Assembly (NCBI GenBank): GCA_021324015.1
Contig: JAJPJX010000162.1
Span: 1-64,000, forward strand
DNA from: Solibacteraceae bacterium
GTDB lineage: Bacteria > Acidobacteriota > Terriglobia > Bryobacterales > Bryobacteraceae
Reading direction: 5' to 3'
DNA length: 64,000 nucleotides
This document shows, piece after piece, positions 61,820-64,000 of the stretch; position 1 is the stretch's first letter, and each line of letters starts with the position of its first letter. The position numbers were made by a program, and so were the translations under genes. The notes beneath the pieces are model-generated. The model was not told the DNA's origin and did not search any database. It saw nothing but the letters and a program-made list of their open reading frames with translations.

Positions 61820-63865
61820 TTACATAATCGCCGTGGGTGGAGCCGGCTCGTCCGGCCGGCCCGCGTTCGCGAGCGGCACCCGCACCATCACAAACCCCAG
61901 CAGAACCAGCACCGCCATGCCCGCCAGAGCCGAAGGCGACTTGAAAATCTCCGGCAGCGGCCATTCGAAGAAGCGGAACGCCGCCACCAGCAGGCCCGTC
62001 AGCGCCTCCCCCGCGATCAGTCCCGAGGCCGTCAGCACCCCGGCGTTCTCCACCCGGGCGCGCTGCGCCTCATTCAGCCCCCTCCGGTTCCTGAGCACGT
62101 CCGTGATCCAGCGGAACACGCCGCCCACGAAGATCGCGAAAGTGGTCTCGAGCGGCAGGTACATCCCCACCGCGAACAGCATCGGGCTGCGCACTTCCAC
62201 CATGATCAGCGCCACGCCCATGAAGATCCCTACCACCACCAGCGGCCACGCCATGTTGCCGCCCACGATGCCCTGCGCCAGCGCGGCCATCAGGCCCGCC
62301 TGCGGGGCGGGAAGCTGCCGGTCCCCGAACCCCGCGCCGCCCCCGCGGATGTTGCCGTAGTGCAGGATGAACAGCGGGAAATACAGCACCGCGCTCGCCA
62401 CAAAGATGCCCAGGATGTCTCCGATCTGCATGCTTCGCGGCGTGCCCCCCAGGATGTGCCCTACCTTCAGGTCCTGCAGCATCTCGCCCGCCACCGCCGA
62501 GGAGACGCAGATCACCGCCGCCACACCCAGCACCGCCTGCACTCCGCTCATGCCGGATACCCCGATGGAAATCATCAGCAGCGCCGCCACGATGAGCGTC
62601 GAGAGCGTCAGCCCGGAGACCGGGTTGTTCGACGACCCGATCAGCCCCACCAGGTTCCCCGAAACCGCGGCGAAGAAAAAGCCCAGGATGATCATCACCA
62701 CCGCCGCCACGATGGCCCCCGAAAGCACCTGCGCGAAATAGAAGTACAGCGCGATCATGCACAAGAAGGTCGCCGCCAGCCCGGCAAAGACGAACTTCGA
62801 GCTCAGGTCCCGCTCCGTGCGCTCGGTGGCAGCCGCCTGCGCGCCGGATTTCTTGAGGTCCGAAACCGCGCGCCGCATCCCCAGCCCCAGGCTCGCGCGC
62901 ATCCGGAACAGGGTATAGCAGGCGCCGACCAGCATGCCCCCCACCGCGATCGGCCGCACGATGAACTTCCACACGTTCTGGCTCAGCCCGTCCCAGCCCG
63001 CCGTCTCCGCGCCCGGCGGCAGCGTGGCTTTCAACTGCGGACCCAGGAAATAAATCATCAGCGGCACCATCAGCCCCCAGGCGATCACCCCGCCGGCGAA
63101 GTTCAGCGCCGCCAGGCGCGGGCCGATGATGCAGCCCACGCCCAGGTACGCCGGGCTCACCGCCGGCGCTGAAACCGTGCTGATGCCGCCCGCCGGCACA
63201 TTGGGAGCGGTCTCCCCCGCGCCCAGCCGCACCGCGCTCTTGCCCAGTTCCCCGATGCGCAGCATGAAATCCGTGCTCGCGGCGTACAGCTTGATGGCCC
63301 CCAGGAAATAAATGGCCGCCCCGAAACCCATGGCCTTGAACAGCAGCGCCGCCGCCCCGGCGCCCGCCTGCCCCGCCTTGTGAATCTCCGAAGCCGCCAC
63401 CGATTCCGGGAAGGGCAGCTCCGGGTCCTCCACCATCACCCGCCGCAGCAGGGTCACGAACAGGATGCCCAGAACGCCGCCCACCGCCATCAGCACGGTG
63501 GACTTCCAATACGCGTCCCGGAAGCCGAAAGAGGGCCAGGCCTTCGAGAGCACGAAGGCCGGAATCGTGAAAATGGCGCCCGCCGCCACGGATTCGCCGA
63601 TGGATCCCACCGTCCGCGCGATGTTCTCTTCGAGCAGCGAGCCCTTCATCAGCCGCAGCACCGCCATGCCGATCACCGCCGCCGGATACGTGGCCGCGAT
63701 GGTCATCCCCGCCTTCAATCCCAGGTAGGCGTTGGCAGCCCCCAGGATCGAAGTCATCAGCAGCCCCAGCAGGACCGCCCGGAAGGTGAATTCCGGCATC
63801 TTGTGGTCCGCCGGCACGTACGGGCGGAACCGCTTCTGGCTGGCTTTCGCCTCGGGAGGCGTCAT
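61820..63865 (-). CDS. OPT-family oligopeptide transporter
   Basis: A 681-residue integral membrane protein of the OPT superfamily, with about sixteen hydrophobic helices. The early MPEFTFRAVLLGLLMTSILGA segment, NAYLGLKAGMTIAATYPAAV and the SSNNPVSGLTLSTLI loop are characteristic of the bacterial OPT/YSL group (PepOPT-like). Members import oligopeptides or metal-siderophore complexes using a proton gradient. Its start overlaps the stop of the GatB/YqeY gene (ATGA). Confidence 0.9.
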   Translation of the reverse strand: MTPPEAKASQKRFRPYVPADHKMPEFTFRAVLLGLLMTSILGAANAYLGLKAGMTIAATYPAAVIGMAVLRLMKGSLLEENIARTVGSIGESVAAGAIFTIPAFVLSKAWPSFGFRDAYWKSTVLMAVGGVLGILFVTLLRRVMVEDPELPFPESVAASEIHKAGQAGAGAAALLFKAMGFGAAIYFLGAIKLYAASTDFMLRIGELGKSAVRLGAGETAPNVPAGGISTVSAPAVSPAYLGVGCIIGPRLAALNFAGGVIAWGLMVPLMIYFLGPQLKATLPPGAETAGWDGLSQNVWKFIVRPIAVGGMLVGACYTLFRMRASLGLGMRRAVSDLKKSGAQAAATERTERDLSSKFVFAGLAATFLCMIALYFYFAQVLSGAIVAAVVMIILGFFFAAVSGNLVGLIGSSNNPVSGLTLSTLIVAALLMISIGVSGMSGVQAVLGVAAVICVSSAVAGEMLQDLKVGHILGGTPRSMQIGDILGIFVASAVLYFPLFILHYGNIRGGGAGFGDRQLPAPQAGLMAALAQGIVGGNMAWPLVVVGIFMGVALIMVEVRSPMLFAVGMYLPLETTFAIFVGGVFRWITDVLRNRRGLNEAQRARVENAGVLTASGLIAGEALTGLLVAAFRFFEWPLPEIFKSPSALAGMAVLVLLGFVMVRVPLANAGRPDEPAPPTAIM

Positions 63866-64000
63866 GACAATCGGGACCTCACTTTGTCGCTCAGGGCCTT
63901 GCCGTCCACGCTTTTGCCCTTCAGCTTCCCCTGCACGGCCTTCATCACCACCCCCATCTGCTTGAGCGAGGTCACCCCCGTCTCCGCCAGAGCCGCGGCG
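63862..64000 (-). CDS. GatB/YqeY-domain protein, C-terminal part, cut by window edge
   Basis: Forty-six C-terminal codons, continuing beyond the window. TSLKQMGVVMKAVQGKL, KGKSVDGKALSDKV and RSRLS match the C-terminal helical bundle of YqeY, which resembles the tRNA-binding tail of the GatB amidotransferase. YqeY proteins are usually about 150 residues and of unclear function. Confidence 0.7.
   Translation of the reverse strand, partial: AAALAETGVTSLKQMGVVMKAVQGKLKGKSVDGKALSDKVRSRLS

Noticed and set aside
1-64000. CRISPR arrays, rRNA or tRNA genes
   Set aside because: No regularly spaced repeats, rRNA-like blocks or cloverleaf sequences were recognised by eye; a dedicated search was not possible.

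Overview
The window reads as a chromosomal segment of a high-GC acidobacterium, most likely order Bryobacterales (Solibacter/Bryobacter/Paludibaculum relatives). The basis is the C-terminal domain of the secreted protein at 27138-29396, which resembles the Solibacter-type TIGR03437 domain. Two Oar-type TonB-dependent receptors, many secreted or Tat-exported hydrolases, an S9 peptidase, and a propeller/Y_Y_Y histidine kinase also fit. No rRNA, tRNA or CRISPR was seen. Genes are densely packed with many 4-bp ATGA/GTGA overlaps.

Layout. (1) 207-8666, + strand: a secreted YtcJ-like amidohydrolase, then a translationally coupled sugar-phosphate cassette (HAD phosphatase, deoxyhypusine-synthase-like protein, PfkB kinase, ROK kinase, GmhA-like SIS isomerase), running into a short TonB receptor. 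(2) 8663-12429: a Tat-exported DHDPS-like protein, a conserved unknown, a 54-residue zinc ribbon, another unknown, and a secreted beta-helix protein. (3) 12426-21860: an Oar-like receptor with a good promoter, a membrane-anchored methyltransferase, two divergent secreted carbohydrate-active proteins and a small membrane protein. (4) 21960-25566, minus: ECF sigma, anti-sigma with HEAT-like repeats, a TGGG-repeat exported protein and a double-PDZ protein, apparently one envelope-stress operon. (5) 25685-31376: aldehyde dehydrogenase, PQQ-propeller protein and S9 peptidase.

(6) 31389-34040 is an accessory island that splits what looks like an ancestral rhaI - GH78 - S9 operon. It is bounded by 31-bp direct repeats. 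It holds two lower-GC genes (a secreted propeller-like protein and a small exported 10-Cys protein), the frameshifted 3' end of a Tn3-family transposase with its 38-bp terminal repeat, and a deleted, nonsense-bearing copy of part of the S9 gene. (7) 34021-43693: GH78 rhamnosidase, L-rhamnose isomerase, an EEP-family hydrolase, a Tat-exported amidohydrolase, a multi-pass membrane protein, a TPR protein, an MFS transporter and a VOC protein.

(8) 43988-46311 is a two-gene operon: a Tat-exported PLP aminotransferase coupled by ATGA to a secreted protein made of three complete RidA domains. RidA is normally a homotrimer that hydrolyses enamine/imine intermediates released by PLP enzymes, so this looks like a one-chain RidA trimer dedicated to an exported PLP enzyme. 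(9) 46465-60204 is an eight-gene run: MdtABC-like RND efflux, STAS protein, NodT-type outer-membrane factor, single receiver, propeller histidine kinase and LuxR-type regulator, headed by a perfect 18-bp palindrome. (10) 60222-64000, minus: D-aminoacylase-like amidohydrolase, OPT transporter and the C-terminal end of a GatB/YqeY protein cut by the window edge.
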